A stretch of 64,000 bases of DNA, taken from positions 558,001 through 622,000 of the forward strand of contig NZ_FOOU01000001.1 of assembly GCF_900113275.1 (NCBI RefSeq), written 5' to 3'. The number at the start of each line of letters is the position of its first letter. Within the stretch, counting starts at the first letter, position 1. This stretch comes from Neptunomonas qingdaonensis (lineage in GTDB: Bacteria; Pseudomonadota; Gammaproteobacteria; Pseudomonadales; Balneatricaceae). Of this stretch, positions 1 through 8,587 are shown piece by piece. Below the pieces are notes generated by a model. The model saw nothing but the letters and a program-made list of their open reading frames with translations. It was not told the DNA's origin and searched no databases. A program made the position numbers and the translations under genes.

Positions 1-378
1 TCAATGAATCTGGCGGCGGTGGAAGAGCTGGCAAAACGCCATAAAACGCTGGATGTGGTGTTTGTTGAGAGTGGCGGCGACAATCTCAGCGCGACTTTTA
101 GTCCTGAACTGGCTGATCTGACCATTTATGTTATTGATGTGGCCGAAGGGGAAAAAATCCCGCGTAAGGGCGGGCCGGGTATTACCCGATCAGATCTGCT
201 GATTATCAATAAGATCGATCTGGCACCTTATGTGGGAGCCGACCTGAATGTGATGGATCAGGATACTAAACGTATGCGTCCTCATTCACCGTATGTATTT
301 TCGAATCTGAAAACCGGTGAAGGTTTACCGGAAATCATCCGTTTTGTGATTGAGCAGGGGATGTTAGAGGCCGCGTGA
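1..378 (+). CDS. ureG: Urease accessory GTPase UreG, 3' part (cut by left edge)
   Basis: UreG is the SIMIBI-class GTPase that delivers nickel to apo-urease together with UreD/F/H. The frame is open from base 1, so the gene enters from the left; about the last 125 residues are present and the N-terminal P-loop (complete family members are near 200 aa) lies outside the window. Visible hallmarks are the [17 protein letters not shown] segment, the [20 protein letters not shown] stretch that follows the switch region, and the NKIDLAP guanine-specificity motif. The other urease genes are presumably to the left. Family assignment is secure; a start inside the window (ATG at base 4) would be artificial. 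Confidence 0.95.
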   Translation, partial: SMNLAAVEELAKRHKTLDVVFVESGGDNLSATFSPELADLTIYVIDVAEGEKIPRKGGPGITRSDLLIINKIDLAPYVGADLNVMDQDTKRMRPHSPYVFSNLKTGEGLPEIIRFVIEQGMLEAA

Positions 379-518
379 GGGGCTAATCCGCCAGTGAAAT
401 AGAGTTAAGGCGCTATAAACTTGTTCTGTGTTGAGATATAACTATGTATATGATTACGAGTAATAATTACGAGTAATCTGATAGTTGATATCAACAAAAG
501 ACAGAGGGTAGCAAGGAA

Positions 519-2009
519 ATGGAAACGGGTATTCTGATCGGTGGTTGTGATAGCGGAAAAGTATTTTTGAATCCTCGCTATGCCAACCGCCACGGCTTGA
601 TTGCCGGTGCAACCGGTACAGGTAAAACAGTGACGTTACAGTGCCTTGCTGAAGGTTTTTCTGACATGGGCGTGCCCGTGTTTATGGCCGATGTTAAAGG
701 CGACCTCTCGGGTTTATGTCAGAAGGGTAATCCACACCCTAAAGTGGATGAGCGCGTAGACAAAATTCAGATTGAAAACTTTGTTCAACGTGGTTATCCG
801 GTTGCCTTTTGGGATGTCTTTGGTGAGCAGGGCACGCCAGTGCGCTCAACTATCTCTGAGATGGGGCCGCAGTTGCTGTCTCGTCTGCTGGATTTGAATG
901 AAACGCAGGAGAGTATCCTGACGTTGATTTTTGAGTTTGCTGATGATGAAGGCTTACTCCTGGTCGACCTGAAGGATTTGCGCACGACACTGGAGTTTAT
1001 CGGCTCTCATGGCAAGGAGATCAGCTCCAGTCTGACGGTGTCGCGTGCCTCTGTGAATGCGATCTTACGTCGTTTGTTAATGCTGGAGCGTGAAGGTGGC
1101 GATCAGTTCTTTGGTGAGCCTGCCTTGGTGCTTGATGATCTGATCCAGTTAGATCGTGATGGGCGCGGCATGATCAATGTGCTGGCCTCCGATAAGCTGG
1201 TGCTTAGCCCTCGTGTGTATTCAACCTTCTTGCTGTGGTTGTTATCCGAGCTGTTTGAAAACCTGCCGGAAGTCGGTGATGCCGACAAGCCTAAAATGGT
1301 GTTCTTTTTTGATGAAGCGCATCTGTTGTTTAACAACGCCTCTAAAGTGCTGATCGAGAAGGTAGAGCAGGTTGTCCGCCTGATTCGCTCTAAAGGTGTG
1401 GGGGTTTACTTCGTCACGCAGAGCCCGGGCGATCTTCCTGAGAATGTATTGGGCCAGTTGGGTAACCGTGTACAGCATGCACTGCGCGCCTTTACGCCAA
1501 AAGATCAGAAGTCTGTTCGCGTCGCGGCGCAAACCTTCCGTCCCAATCCTAATTTAGACACCGCTGAGGTGATTACTAACATGGGGGTGGGTGAAGCGTT
1601 GGTATCGGTACTTCTCAAGGATGGTATTCCTAGTGTGGTTGAGCGTACGCTGGTACGGCCGCCAAGTTCTCGCATGGGGCCTGCAACAGTGCATGAGCGC
1701 CAGGTGGTGATTGATAGCAGTGCGATGCATCGCCGTTATGCCGTCGCTTACGATCCCCGTTCAGCACATGAAGTATTGCTGGAGCGTACGCAAGCGCGTT
1801 TACAGGCCTCTGAAGATGATGAAGCGCGTATCGCCAAAGAGAAGGCCGATGCAAAAAATAACAGAAGTAGTAGCCGCTCTTCAGGTGGCAACCGTCAGTC
1901 TGTGACAGAAGCACTGCTCAAAAGTGTGGTCCGCAGTATCGGTAGCAGCGTAGGCCGCAGTGTTGGCAAAAGTTTATTGCGCGGTATTTTAGGTTCGTTA
2001 ATGAAGTAG
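519..2009 (+). CDS. yjgR: HerA-like ATPase of the DUF853/YjgR family
   Basis: A 496-residue P-loop ATPase of the FtsK/HerA superfamily, matching the length of E. coli YjgR (about 500 aa). The Walker A motif GATGTGKT lies at residues 30-37, right after the N-terminal beta strand, and the Walker B motif (FFFDEAHLL) near residue 262. A conserved segment (FVTQSPGDLPENVLGQLGNR) follows, as in other DUF853 proteins. The C-terminal 60 residues are rich in Ser, Gly, Asn and Arg and probably disordered. The ATG is preceded by an AAGGAA ribosome-binding site. The cellular role of the family is not established; DNA translocation or helicase activity is inferred from the fold. It stands alone between ureG and a convergent gene. 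Confidence 0.9.
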   Translation: METGILIGGCDSGKVFLNPRYANRHGLIAGATGTGKTVTLQCLAEGFSDMGVPVFMADVKGDLSGLCQKGNPHPKVDERVDKIQIENFVQRGYPVAFWDVFGEQGTPVRSTISEMGPQLLSRLLDLNETQESILTLIFEFADDEGLLLVDLKDLRTTLEFIGSHGKEISSSLTVSRASVNAILRRLLMLEREGGDQFFGEPALVLDDLIQLDRDGRGMINVLASDKLVLSPRVYSTFLLWLLSELFENLPEVGDADKPKMVFFFDEAHLLFNNASKVLIEKVEQVVRLIRSKGVGVYFVTQSPGDLPENVLGQLGNRVQHALRAFTPKDQKSVRVAAQTFRPNPNLDTAEVITNMGVGEALVSVLLKDGIPSVVERTLVRPPSSRMGPATVHERQVVIDSSAMHRRYAVAYDPRSAHEVLLERTQARLQASEDDEARIAKEKADAKNNRSSSRSSGGNRQSVTEALLKSVVRSIGSSVGRSVGKSLLRGILGSLMK

Positions 2010-2021
2010 CGAGTCTTCCAG

Positions 2022-2051
2022 GATCACCTGCTGAGTCATTAGCAGGTGATC
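2022..2051. terminator. Perfect 11-bp inverted repeat between convergent genes
   Basis: GATCACCTGCT and AGCAGGTGATC flank an 8-nt loop, 13 bp after the yjgR stop and just beyond the end of the convergent MBL gene. It should fold into a stable hairpin and probably ends transcription from both sides, but there is no T-tract on either strand, so it is not a classical intrinsic terminator. Confidence 0.5.
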
Positions 2052-2081
2052 GTGGACAATTTCCCTTTTACTCAAACTCTT

Positions 2082-3067
2082 TTATTCGAACTCCATCGTC
2101 TCAAAAACCCGGCCTGCATTTTTTGATGCCAATTCTTCAAACGTTGCTAGGTGCGCATAAGGGCTTTGATCTATTTGATAAGCATCCGCAAGGGTGCCGC
2201 CTTGCTCAATCAGGATAGCGACTTTGCCGCGTATATATTCCAGATAACCGCGCGTCCACTCATCAACCGTTGCAAAGTCGGTCGGGCCACCATGCCCCGG
2301 CACAATGATTTTATCTTTAGCAAATTCACTAAAGGTGCTGTTCCATGTATCTAACCAGGCAGCCGTATCGGTATCAGGGAAGATAGGTAACAGACGCACG
2401 TGAAAGGCAATGTCACCGGCAATTAATACATTGCGCTGTGGAATATAAACGGAGATATCCCCAGGCGAATGTGCATCGCCAAAGTGGATCAGTTCTGCGC
2501 TAATACCGCCAAGATCAAGTGTCAGGTTAGCGTCGAATGTTTGGTCAATCGGGACGATTGTTGTTCCTTTTGCGCGTTCCTTTAAACCTGTTGCAGGCTG
2601 GAGAGGCCGGCAGGGCCATGTGATTCAATCTCGTCTGCGGCATCTACATGCGCAATCAGTGTAGCGCCTTGTTCTTTCCAGTAGTTATTACCCAGTGATG
2701 CATGTGACTGACCATTCTCATCGACCACATACTTCACCGGTTTGTCGGTGAGTTGTTTGATCTCATCATGCAAAGCCTTGGCGAGCAGGTAGGATGCGCT
2801 GCCGTTGACAACCAGAACGGCATCGTCACCGATAACAAAGGATAGATTATTATTGTGCCCCGCATTTTCGTAGCTGTAGTACTGTGTTTGTCCAATGGCT
2901 GACCAGACATTGTCTGCCACCTTAACGGGTTTGTCGTAGAGAAGTGATTCCGGGTAGCGGTCAGCTTCGCTCTCAGCCAATACAGTGTTGGTCGTAAGCA
3001 TCAGGCTTAGCGTCAGGAAAAGCGCCAGTCTAATAATCAGGCCAATGGGTTTGAAAATCTGCAACAT
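2082..3067 (-). pseudogene. Frameshifted secreted MBL-fold hydrolase-like protein
   Basis: Two reading frames together make one metallo-beta-lactamase-fold protein of about 330 residues. The first (3067-2582) has a signal peptide ending TNTVLA and the N-terminal half. It stops near 2582, while the -1 frame continues without a stop through ATGLKERAKGTT, a DAHSPGD motif, LIAGDIAF and GHGGPT to 2082. One base deleted near 2590-2605 explains the break. The usual HxHxDH zinc motif reads ENGQSHASLGN, keeping only the last His, while the later Asp/His motifs are intact. The join contains no classical slippery heptamer. It could be a pseudogene or a sequencing error. The GTG at 2399 is probably not a real start. 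Confidence 0.8.
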
Positions 3068-3202
3068 AGTGAAAGCCTTTAATCATTATTATTTAACGGA
3101 TCTTACATTAGTTTTATCTAATGATTGGGTTAAACGAAGTAAAAGGCAATAGCTATAAGGTTTAACAGTGGTCCGTTTAGCCTTATAAGGTGGCAGTAGT
3201 AC

Positions 3203-4333
3203 TTATTTGTGGTTGAAGCGCGCACTGCTGGTATTCATCAGTTGTTGCATCAGTTGTAAATAACGCGGCTTTACATGTTGCCAACTCAGCGAATCAACCC
3301 GGGGAGCGGCGGCCAGGGCATTGTTTGCTTTGGCTGTCGCGAGTTGTTTTAGCATACACACCAGTGCATGGGTTTCGTCTGCTGTGTTAATCGGCTCAGA
3401 GGCCGTGCTGTAACGATATTGGCTGTCGAATAGTTCTGCATAGGCGAGCCGGTCCGGTATGACGGGAATGGCCCCCGCGGCAACGCCTTCCAGCACAGCA
3501 ATGCCCTGGAAATCATGTAATGCCGTGGACAAAACTACATCCGCTGATTGCAACAGTTGGCGATAATCGGCGACCGATTCTATATAGCCCCAGCGACCAA
3601 TAATGGACGGAAATTGCTCGCGTATCTTGTCGAAGGCGGGCGGTACTTTGCGAAACTGCTGGCCGACAATGTGACACTGAATGTCTGTTTTTTCAGCATG
3701 AAGAGTGGCGAGTGCCTGATAAAGTAACTCAGGGCCTTTATCAAATTCCCAGCGATGGTTCCACACGACTTGCAGCGCGCCAGTCTGGTGTTGATGAGGG
3801 AGATAGCAGCTGTCATGCAGTGGAACCGGCAGTACACTAGAGTGCTCTTTTAGCCGCTCTATCAGCCCGGCAGGAATCTGATCGGGTAGTTTCTTCAGTA
3901 AAGCGCTCGCACCTTCAAAGAAAGTAGTGCGGTTGTAGTGGGTATTAAAGGCGATATGGTCGGCGGCCAGCGCCGAGTAGATATTCAGAATTTTTGGTTC
4001 TACGCTTTTGAACTCGTTGCCTGATTCGGGGTAGGCGAATTGGTTCTCATGAAAATACAGTAGCGTCGGAATCTGGCCGAGCGCTGGCACAAAACCGCGC
4101 AGGCTGGACAGATCGGTCATCGAGGTGGCGATAATCAGATCATAAGGTTGTTGTAACAGCGCGGCTGATTCTCCAAAAGCCCAACTGAGGCTGTTGCCGC
4201 GAAGTCGCCATGAAAAGTAACGCGCCGGCAAGGTCAGAACTGTCCACTGGTGTTCAGGGAAGTGTGTTACCAGTCCTTGATGCCAATACTGATGGCTGTC
4301 AGCGTCATAGGCCGAGAGGAGCAGGATGCGCAT
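3203..4333 (-). CDS. DUF3524 GT-B glycosyltransferase (tRNA-queuosine mannosyltransferase-like)
   Basis: A 376-residue protein with an N-terminal DUF3524 domain (opening [20 protein letters not shown], then YFHENQFAYP near residue 95) and a C-terminal GT-B glycosyltransferase group 1 domain (about 185-345, with VVWNHRWEFDKGP and the ADVVLSTALHDFQGIAVLEG donor-site region). This architecture is that of the animal enzyme QTMAN/GTDC1, which mannosylates queuosine in tRNA-Asp; bacterial homologues are largely uncharacterised, so the substrate here is inference. The start codon lies inside modC (29-bp overlap, same strand), so it is probably co-transcribed and translationally coupled with the molybdate operon. 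Confidence 0.82.
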   Translation of the reverse strand: MRILLLSAYDADSHQYWHQGLVTHFPEHQWTVLTLPARYFSWRLRGNSLSWAFGESAALLQQPYDLIIATSMTDLSSLRGFVPALGQIPTLLYFHENQFAYPESGNEFKSVEPKILNIYSALAADHIAFNTHYNRTTFFEGASALLKKLPDQIPAGLIERLKEHSSVLPVPLHDSCYLPHQHQTGALQVVWNHRWEFDKGPELLYQALATLHAEKTDIQCHIVGQQFRKVPPAFDKIREQFPSIIGRWGYIESVADYRQLLQSADVVLSTALHDFQGIAVLEGVAAGAIPVIPDRLAYAELFDSQYRYSTASEPINTADETHALVCMLKQLATAKANNALAAAPRVDSLSWQHVKPRYLQLMQQLMNTSSARFNHK

Positions 4334-5501
4334 GGCTGTTTAACCTTTTGACTAAAGAAACCCCTTTGATCTGGGCAAACAGCTGTTCACCGCATTGTAG
4401 GGCCAACTGGTCTTTTGAGCGGCGAGTGATACGTGCGAGTATCTGGCTGTGGTCTCCCAATTGTAAACGGATATTACATTGCGCCTTATCCGCTGGGCTA
4501 ATCTCCAAAATGGTGACAGGTAGTATGTTGACGATGGTGCTGTCCGAGGCGGCTGTACGGCTCAGGCTGATATGGCTGGCACTGAGGTGTATGCGCTTCT
4601 GCGCCCCGGGTAAACCTATGTTGCCAGGTACGGTGAGTGTGCCGCCATCAACGGCAAACGCTGTCAGGTCATATTCTTCATCATAGTGGTCTACCACTGC
4701 GTCGAGCAGCGAGCCCGCATTGGTGAAGTGCGCCAGTGGCGCTGACAGATCCAGCAGCATCTCCTTTATCGGGCCTTGGGCGGTTACTTTTCCCTTTTCT
4801 AGCAGCACAATATGATCTGCCAGACTTTCTACTTCAGATATCGCGTGCGTTACATAGATGATCGGAATAGATAAACGCGCGTGTAACTGCTCAAGATAGG
4901 GAATTATCTCCGCTTTAGTGGCGTAGTCTAATGCGGAAAGCGGCTCATCCATGAGTAATATTTCCGGATTAGATAGCAGTGCCCGTCCAATGGCTACCCG
5001 TTGTTTTTCTCCGCCGGAGAGATGTTCTGGCATACGTTGTAACAGATGAGATATGCCGAGTAGCTGGCTTACTTCATCCAACGAAAGCGGACTCTTGTTG
5101 GCGTTACGCTGAGGGCTCTTGTTGTCGTTATGCGCAGGGCTCTTGTTGTCGATTCGCTGATGGCTCTGGTTCTGACTCGGAAGATATGAGCGGCGTTGGC
5201 CAAATAACAGGTTTCGGGTGACATTCAGGTGAGGAAACAGGCTCGGCTCCTGAAAAACATAGCCGACCCGGCGCTGGTGGGCGGGCAGATAGACCCCTTC
5301 TGCCTGCCAACTATTATTGTTAATGCGCAGGTGCGCATGTTTTGCCGGGTGTAAGCCGGCAATGCATCTTAACAGCGTGGTTTTTCCACAACCTGACGGG
5401 CCAAACAATATAGTCACGCCGGTTGCAGGAATGCTGATGTCGACATCCAGCGTGAAATGCTCAAGCGGTGTCTGGAAGCGAATCTGTATGGCTTTATTCA
5501 T
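4305..5501 (-). CDS. modC: Molybdate ABC transporter ATP-binding protein ModC
   Basis: The ATPase of the ModABC importer, 398 residues. Walker A GPSGCGKT is at 34-41, the Q-loop in [11 protein letters not shown] near 84, the ABC signature LSGGEKQ at 161-167 and Walker B ILLMDEP at 181-187. The C-terminal third (about 300-375) is the molybdate-binding TOBE/MOP domain. An oddity is an extra stretch of about 35 residues (105-140) between Q-loop and signature, built from 8-residue units beginning KSP and encoded by a 24-bp tandem repeat; E. coli ModC has a short linker there. The ATG overlaps the modB stop by 4 bp. Confidence 0.95.
   Translation of the reverse strand: MNKAIQIRFQTPLEHFTLDVDISIPATGVTILFGPSGCGKTTLLRCIAGLHPAKHAHLRINNNSWQAEGVYLPAHQRRVGYVFQEPSLFPHLNVTRNLLFGQRRSYLPSQNQSHQRIDNKSPAHNDNKSPQRNANKSPLSLDEVSQLLGISHLLQRMPEHLSGGEKQRVAIGRALLSNPEILLMDEPLSALDYATKAEIIPYLEQLHARLSIPIIYVTHAISEVESLADHIVLLEKGKVTAQGPIKEMLLDLSAPLAHFTNAGSLLDAVVDHYDEEYDLTAFAVDGGTLTVPGNIGLPGAQKRIHLSASHISLSRTAASDSTIVNILPVTILEISPADKAQCNIRLQLGDHSQILARITRRSKDQLALQCGEQLFAQIKGVSLVKRLNSHAHPAPLGL
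5076..5168. repeat. 24-bp tandem repeat inside modC
   Basis: About three and a half units of 24 bp, each containing a CTCTTGTTG-like core, encode successive octapeptides ([32 protein letters not shown]). The unit is a multiple of three, so copy changes keep the modC frame open. Confidence 0.8.
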
Positions 5502-6166
5502 AGCTCGCGTCCTTTTCGGCTATTGCGCTCAAGCAGTGTCATTGCCAGAATCACAATAAAGGAAAAACACAGCATTCCACCGGCAATCAGATGCGCCTGT
5601 GCCCACTCCAGTGATTCTACATAATCGTAGATAGCGATGGATAACACCTTGGTTTCTCCGGGGATATTGCCGCCAATCATCAGTACAACGCCAAACTCTC
5701 CTAGCGTGTGAACAAATGTCATGATGCTGCCGGTCAGCAGGCCGTGTCGTGATAAAGGCAGAACGACGCTGAAGAAAGTATCCAGGGGGGATGCGCGCAA
5801 TGTAGCGGCCACTTCGAGTGGGCGTGTGCCGATGGACTCAAATGTATTGCGTAACGGCTGCACCATAAAGGGCAGCGAGAAGATAACAGAACCGATTACA
5901 AGGCCACCGAAGGTAAATGTCAGCGGGCCGCCAAAAAGTGAGGAGAGTAATTGCCCTAAAGGGCTGTCCGGGCCTAGCGTGATTAACAGATAAAAGCCTA
6001 ATACTGTTGGCGGAAGCACCAGCGGCATACTGACCAGCGTGGCGATAATATCTTTGAACAGGCCGCGCGATCGTGCCAGCCACCACGCCAGCGGCGTACC
6101 TAACAATAGCAATATAATCGTTGTCAGGGTGGCGAGTTTCAATGTCAGTAAAATGGCATCAAGCAT
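5498..6166 (-). CDS. modB: Molybdate ABC transporter permease ModB
   Basis: A 222-residue inner-membrane permease with about five hydrophobic segments. The cytoplasmic EAA loop that docks on ModC is visible as [20 protein letters not shown] around residues 138-157. N-terminal [15 protein letters not shown] and C-terminal [10 protein letters not shown]-like ends match the ModB family and its usual length. It sits 11 bp downstream of modA and overlaps modC by 4 bp, the standard modABC order. Confidence 0.95.
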   Translation of the reverse strand: MLDAILLTLKLATLTTIILLLLGTPLAWWLARSRGLFKDIIATLVSMPLVLPPTVLGFYLLITLGPDSPLGQLLSSLFGGPLTFTFGGLVIGSVIFSLPFMVQPLRNTFESIGTRPLEVAATLRASPLDTFFSVVLPLSRHGLLTGSIMTFVHTLGEFGVVLMIGGNIPGETKVLSIAIYDYVESLEWAQAHLIAGGMLCFSFIVILAMTLLERNSRKGREL

Positions 6167-6177
6167 GCGTTATTTGA

Positions 6178-6909
6178 TCACTCAGTGGTGTAACCATAGT
6201 TTTGGATAACCGATCTTGCCTGATCGCTACGCAAGAATCGATAAAAAGCATGAGCCGCTTGGTTTTCGTTGCCATGGATCAGTAATAGAGCGCCTTGGTG
6301 GAGGGGAGAATACAGCGACTGGGGTACGCTCCATGTGTAACCGCGTTGGTCTAATACGATTTGTGCGCTCGCAACAAAAGCGGCGTTTGCATTGCCACTG
6401 GCAGCGAACTGATAAGTTTGCGCAATGTTGTCACCGGTCACCAGTGTTCCGGCGAATTCAAAAGGCAAACTATCTAATACTTGCCGGGCGGCTGTACCGT
6501 AAGGTGCGGTCTTTGGGTTGGCGATTGCCAGTCGTTTTATCGCCGGGCTCTTGAGTGCATCAAGGCCAGTCGATACATCAGCAAGATCGCGGCTCCATAA
6601 TACCAACTGCCCCGTGGCATAAATGAAGGGTTCACTATCCGCAAAGCCTTCTTTATATAAGCGCTGTGGTCGTTCCATGTCTGCTGCCAAAAGCAGATCG
6701 AATGGGGCACCGTGGCGTATCTGTATATATAACTTACCCGTGGATCCTGAGCTTACTTGTACATTGTGGCCTGATGTCTGGTTGAACAGGTTTGCCAGTG
6801 CTTGTGCTGTAGACGTGAAGTTAGAAGCTACTGCGATGCGTGCCGTGCCAGCAAGCAAAGCACCTGAAAAAGAAATGAGTAGTATTAACAGGGCTGCACG
6901 TGCTTTCAT
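6178..6909 (-). CDS. modA: Periplasmic molybdate-binding protein ModA
   Basis: The extracytoplasmic binding protein of the molybdate/tungstate importer, 243 residues. A signal peptide covers roughly residues 1-20. The oxyanion-binding loops are visible in AVASNFTSTAQ (about 27) and SSGSTGKLYIQI (about 53), followed by FDLLLAADMERPQRL and a late segment AFVASAQIVLDQRG. An AAGAAGG ribosome-binding site precedes the ATG. It is the first gene of the minus-strand modABC-glycosyltransferase operon. The upstream region has a TATATT-like -10; a ModE site is not convincing. Confidence 0.95.
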   Translation of the reverse strand: MKARAALLILLISFSGALLAGTARIAVASNFTSTAQALANLFNQTSGHNVQVSSGSTGKLYIQIRHGAPFDLLLAADMERPQRLYKEGFADSEPFIYATGQLVLWSRDLADVSTGLDALKSPAIKRLAIANPKTAPYGTAARQVLDSLPFEFAGTLVTGDNIAQTYQFAASGNANAAFVASAQIVLDQRGYTWSVPQSLYSPLHQGALLLIHGNENQAAHAFYRFLRSDQARSVIQNYGYTTE

Positions 6910-7040
6910 GAACTGGCCTTCTTAGCTGGACGTTTTAATATAATCGCTTAAGAAAAAAAATTCAGCACTCTCTCCGAACAGACTGGTTTTCAGGAAGGTT
7001 ATTTGGATGCTGGTCGCCACGAACGTCATAAATTTATGTG

Positions 7041-7060
7041 ATATTTTAAGCATAAAATAT
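7041..7060. promoter_or_regulatory. AT-rich inverted repeat upstream of first phasin promoter
   Basis: ATATTTTA-AGCA-TAAAATAT, a perfect 8-bp inverted repeat abutting the upstream operator. Slightly degenerate versions occur at the same place ahead of phasins 2 (about 7559-7580) and 3 (about 8141-8163), so its position is conserved. It may act as an UP element or a protein site. Confidence 0.45.
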
Positions 7061-7131
7061 TTGTTGCAGTGCAACAAAGTTGTTGACACCCTGCTGGATA
7101 TCAGTAGAATGATCATCATTGTGCAGTGCAC
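7061..7131 (+). promoter_or_regulatory. Sigma70 promoter between two TGC-N3-GCA operators, phasin 1
   Basis: The -35 TTGACA (7083-7088) and -10 TAGAAT (7105-7110) are 16 bp apart. A perfect palindrome TTGTTGCAGTGCAACAA (7061-7077) lies just upstream and a second, GTGCAGTGCAC (7121-7131), covers the expected start site. The shared TGC-N3-GCA core resembles sites reported for the PHA-responsive repressor PhaR; PhaR control is inferred. Confidence 0.75.
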
Positions 7132-7162
7132 CATAACTAATTAACCTACTTGGGGATATACC

Positions 7163-7468
7163 ATGACTAACAACATCGATATGCAGAAACCACTAGAAGC
7201 TGTTAAAACTCTGATGGCTCTTCAGACTGCTACAATCAGCCAGTCTGTTGAACTGCAGAAAAAAGCAGGCGAAGATTTGGCTTCTTTCTTCAAAACTGAA
7301 GTAGAAAAAGCTAAAGAACTGAAAACTCCAGAAGACGTTGTTAAATTCAACGTTGCTGCTAACACTGCATTGTTCGAAATACTGAAAGCACAGGGCGAAG
7401 CCTTTACTGCTTTTGCTACTTCAGCTAGCAAAAATGCAATGGAAGAAGTTCAGAAAATGGGTAAATAA
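7163..7468 (+). CDS. Phasin family protein, copy 1
   Basis: A 101-residue amphipathic protein beginning MTNNIDMQKPLEAVKTLM, with the phasin_2-type helical pattern (QKKAGEDLASFFKTEVEKAKELKTPEDVVKF) and no signal peptide or membrane segment. Phasins coat intracellular polyhydroxyalkanoate granules. It is the first of three near-identical tandem genes, each in its own transcription unit. It differs from the others by a Phe in AFATSASKNAM and by ending QKMGK. The ATG has a GGGGATATACC ribosome-binding region. PHA binding is inferred from the family; no PHA synthase is in the window. Confidence 0.92.
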   Translation: MTNNIDMQKPLEAVKTLMALQTATISQSVELQKKAGEDLASFFKTEVEKAKELKTPEDVVKFNVAANTALFEILKAQGEAFTAFATSASKNAMEEVQKMGK

Positions 7469-7481
7469 TTACCGAGCTTCT

Positions 7482-7511
7482 AAAAAACCCGGCTGATGCC
7501 GGGTTTTTTTT
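7482..7511 (+). terminator. Intrinsic terminator of phasin 1
   Basis: CCCGGC-TGAT-GCCGGG stem followed by eight T residues, 20 bp after the stop. The stem-loop core is repeated after phasins 2 and 3. Confidence 0.9.
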
Positions 7512-7581
7512 GTTTGGGATTTAAGGCAGGTAGTCATTTTTTCGTCATAAATTTATGCGATATTCTACGTATAAAAAATAT

Positions 7582-7654
7582 TTGTGCGGCGCAGTTAGAA
7601 AGGCTTGACTCGCGGCTAAATAAGCATAGAATTACTATCATTGTGCAACGCACC
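7582..7654 (+). promoter_or_regulatory. Sigma70 promoter between two operators, phasin 2
   Basis: TTGACT (7605-7610), a 16-bp spacer and TAGAAT (7627-7632). The upstream operator TTGTGCGGCGCAG (7582-7594) and downstream operator TTGTGCAACGCACC (7641-7654) keep the TGC-N3-GCA core but are less symmetrical than in copy 1. Confidence 0.7.
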
Positions 7655-7688
7655 ATAACTAATTGACTAACCAACTTGGAGATTTACT

Positions 7689-7994
7689 ATGACTAACAAC
7701 ATCGATATGCAGAAACCACTAGAAGCTGTTAAAACTCTGATGACTCTTCAGGCTGAAGCTATCAACAAGTCTGTTGAACTGCAGAAAAAAGCAGGCGAAG
7801 ATTTGGCTACTTTCTTCAAAACTGAAGTAGAAAAAGCTAAAGAACTGAAAACTCCGGAAGACGTTGTTAAATTCAACGTTGATGCTAACACTGCATTGTT
7901 CGAAATGCTGAAAGCACAGGGCGAAGCTTTTACTGCTCTGGCTACTTCTTCTAGCAAAAGTGCAATGGAAGAGATCCAGAAATTAGCTAAGTAA
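7689..7994 (+). CDS. Phasin family protein, copy 2
   Basis: 101 residues, colinear with copies 1 and 3. Differences cluster in residues 23-30 (LQAEAINKS in place of LQTATISQS) and at the C-terminus (SSSKSAMEEIQKLAK). The unusually low divergence at DNA level, including promoter and terminator, points to recent tandem duplication or ongoing gene conversion. The function should be PHA granule coating, as for copy 1. The start is the ATG after GGAGATTTACT. Confidence 0.92.
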   Translation: MTNNIDMQKPLEAVKTLMTLQAEAINKSVELQKKAGEDLATFFKTEVEKAKELKTPEDVVKFNVDANTALFEMLKAQGEAFTALATSSSKSAMEEIQKLAK

Positions 7995-8010
7995 TTAGCG
8001 ACTTTCTAAA

Positions 8011-8038
8011 TAAACCCGGCTGATGCCGGGTTTTTTTT
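8011..8038 (+). terminator. Intrinsic terminator of phasin 2
   Basis: The CCCGGC-TGAT-GCCGGG hairpin (8015-8030) is followed by eight T residues. Confidence 0.9.
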
Positions 8039-8163
8039 CGTCCAGGATTTATGCTCATATTTTAAAGACTGCCGTTCTGTTTTGTCGTCTCCAGCATTAA
8101 TACAGCGCTTAATTTCCCAGCAGCGTCATCATCGTATGCGATATTTTAGCCATAAAAAAATAT

Positions 8164-8238
8164 TTGTTGCGGTGCAGCAAAAAAGCTATTGACTCGGCGT
8201 CAGATCTGGGTAGAATAGTCGTCATTGTGCAGTGCACC
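8164..8238 (+). promoter_or_regulatory. Sigma70 promoter between two operators, phasin 3
   Basis: TTGACT (8189-8194), a 16-bp spacer and TAGAAT (8211-8216). Operators are TTGTTGCGGTGCAGCAA (8164-8180) and TTGTGCAGTGCACC (8225-8238). The promoter geometry is identical to copies 1 and 2. Confidence 0.72.
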
Positions 8239-8268
8239 ATAAATAATTTATCAATTTGGGGATATACC

Positions 8269-8574
8269 ATGACTAACAACATCGATATGCAGAAACCATT
8301 AGAAGCTGTTAAAACTCTGATGACTCTTCAGGCGGCTACAATCAACCAGTCTGTTGAACTGCAGAAAAAAGCAGGCGAAGATTTGGCTTCTTTCTTCAAA
8401 ACTGAAGTAGAAAAAGCTAAAGAACTGAAAACTCCAGAAGACGTTGTTAAATTCAACGTTGCTGCTAACACTGCATTGTTCGAAATGCTGAAGACACAGG
8501 GCGAAGCTTTTACTGCTCTGGCTACTTCTTCTAGCAAAAATGCAATGGAAGAGATCCAGAAATTAGCTAAGTAA
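8269..8574 (+). CDS. Phasin family protein, copy 3
   Basis: 101 residues, again starting MTNNIDMQKPLEAVKTLM. The frame is open upstream to 8164, but the ATG at 8269 has the same GGGGATATACC leader as copy 1, lies downstream of the promoter and gives the same protein length, so it is the right start. It combines a copy-1-like middle (AATINQSVEL) with a copy-2-like C-terminus (SSSKNAMEEIQKLAK), which suggests recombination between paralogues. The role is inferred to be PHA granule coating. Confidence 0.92.
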   Translation: MTNNIDMQKPLEAVKTLMTLQAATINQSVELQKKAGEDLASFFKTEVEKAKELKTPEDVVKFNVAANTALFEMLKTQGEAFTALATSSSKNAMEEIQKLAK

Positions 8575-8587
8575 TTAGCGACTTTCT

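Noticed and set aside
2582-2610. Programmed -1 frameshift in the MBL gene
   Set aside because: No X-XXY-YYZ slippery heptamer in the upstream frame and no obvious stimulatory stem; mutation or read error is simpler.
4210-4686. Plus-strand frame across the glycosyltransferase/modC junction
   Set aside because: Antisense to two certain genes, no ribosome-binding site, composition typical of a shadow frame.
6910-6960. ModE operator upstream of modA
   Set aside because: The AT-rich sequence there matches only part of one half-site; not strong enough to call.
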